A stretch of 23,518 bases of DNA from AC2028 sp002373595 (lineage in GTDB: Bacteria > Bacillota > Clostridia > Lachnospirales > Lachnospiraceae): NCBI GenBank assembly GCA_946616365.1, contig CAMOIX010000038.1, positions 1-23,518 on the forward strand, given 5' to 3'. This document shows positions 23,287 to 23,518 of the stretch, in pieces (the stretch's first letter is position 1; every line of letters begins with the position of its first letter). A program made the position numbers and the translations under genes. The notes below the pieces were generated by a model. It was not told the origin of the DNA, searched no databases, and saw only the letters and a program-made list of their open reading frames with translations.

Positions 23287-23518
23287 ATGAATTTAGAGGA
23301 GTACATAAAGTTATACAAAAACGGTGGATATATAAAGGAAATGCGCAAGTACGTGGGACATGCTCCGATATTGACATGTGCATGCGGCGTGATCATAGAA
23401 AATGAAGATGGTGAGATACTTTTGCAGAAACGACAGGACAACGGATGCTGGGCTATCATCGGAGGTTCCATGGAAATGGGAGAAACTTTTGAAGAGACTG
23501 TCAGGCGAGAAACAATGG
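23287..23518 (+). CDS. NUDIX hydrolase, N-terminal part (cut by window end)
   Basis: 77 codons are visible from ATG 23287, preceded by a G-run that can serve as ribosome binding site. The start reads MNLEEYIKLYKNGGYIKEMR, then a beta-rich stretch (CACGVIIENEDGEILLQKR), and the NUDIX box GSMEMGETFEETVRRE, which fits G-x5-E-x7-RE. NUDIX enzymes hydrolyse nucleoside diphosphates linked to another group, using divalent metal. The opening resembles the ADP-ribose pyrophosphatase-like or general NUDIX proteins common in Clostridia; the substrate cannot be told. The frame runs off the window in the middle of the catalytic helix. Confidence 0.93.
   Translation, partial: MNLEEYIKLYKNGGYIKEMRKYVGHAPILTCACGVIIENEDGEILLQKRQDNGCWAIIGGSMEMGETFEETVRRETM

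Overview
This window looks like chromosomal DNA from a motile, anaerobic Firmicute of the Clostridia, most likely a Lachnospiraceae relative of Butyrivibrio or Roseburia. That is inferred from strong AGGAGG-type ribosome binding sites, sigma-A-like promoters, a SAM-I riboswitch before metK, several GGDEF/EAL proteins, a FliD-like protein and a cellulase-family-like lipoprotein. I could not search databases, so the genus is not established.

Layout. (1) 1-356: the end of an unidentified gene and a small unknown gene, closed by a hairpin terminator. (2) 465-4308: a cell-wall operon of a GH9-like lipoprotein, ddl and murF, each start overlapping the previous stop by 4 nt. (3) 4327-5073, minus strand: a PlsC-type acyltransferase with its own promoter. 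(4) 5288-8446: a cytoplasmic EAL phosphodiesterase fused to a long beta-repeat C-terminus, then a small four-helix membrane protein. (5) 8474-9766: murA, whose promoter abuts its start codon, so its mRNA should be nearly leaderless. (6) 9815-12336: SAM-I riboswitch with terminator, metK and glf. (7) 12333-15289, minus strand: a FliD-like protein behind a four-hairpin leader, an Rrf2 regulator with three cysteines, and cysK behind a strong promoter with an inverted repeat. (8) 15501-21577: a large PAS/GGDEF/EAL phosphodiesterase, a GGDEF diguanylate cyclase with a C-terminal GAF-like domain, and guaA, probably one operon ending in a strong terminator. (9) 21696-23188: seven tandem 62-bp units, each able to form two hairpins, preceded by a possible promoter and followed by a gene for a putative PD-(D/E)XK nuclease. 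(10) 23287-23518: the start of a NUDIX hydrolase cut off by the window edge.

Themes. Peptidoglycan precursor synthesis (ddl, murF, murA) and sulfur/methionine metabolism (metK, cysK, the Rrf2 regulator) are standard housekeeping. Cyclic di-GMP turnover is prominent: three soluble c-di-GMP enzymes occur in one window, two of them apparently co-transcribed with GMP synthase, which feeds the guanine nucleotide pool.

The strongest candidate for something undescribed is the repeat array plus nuclease gene at 21.7-23.2 kb. It is more AT-rich than its surroundings, is non-coding (62 is not a multiple of 3), and resembles in layout only the RNA-repeat/nuclease arrangement of type III toxin-antitoxin loci. 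Second-tier candidates are the EAL/beta-repeat fusion, the leaderless murA, and the structured leader of the FliD-like gene.
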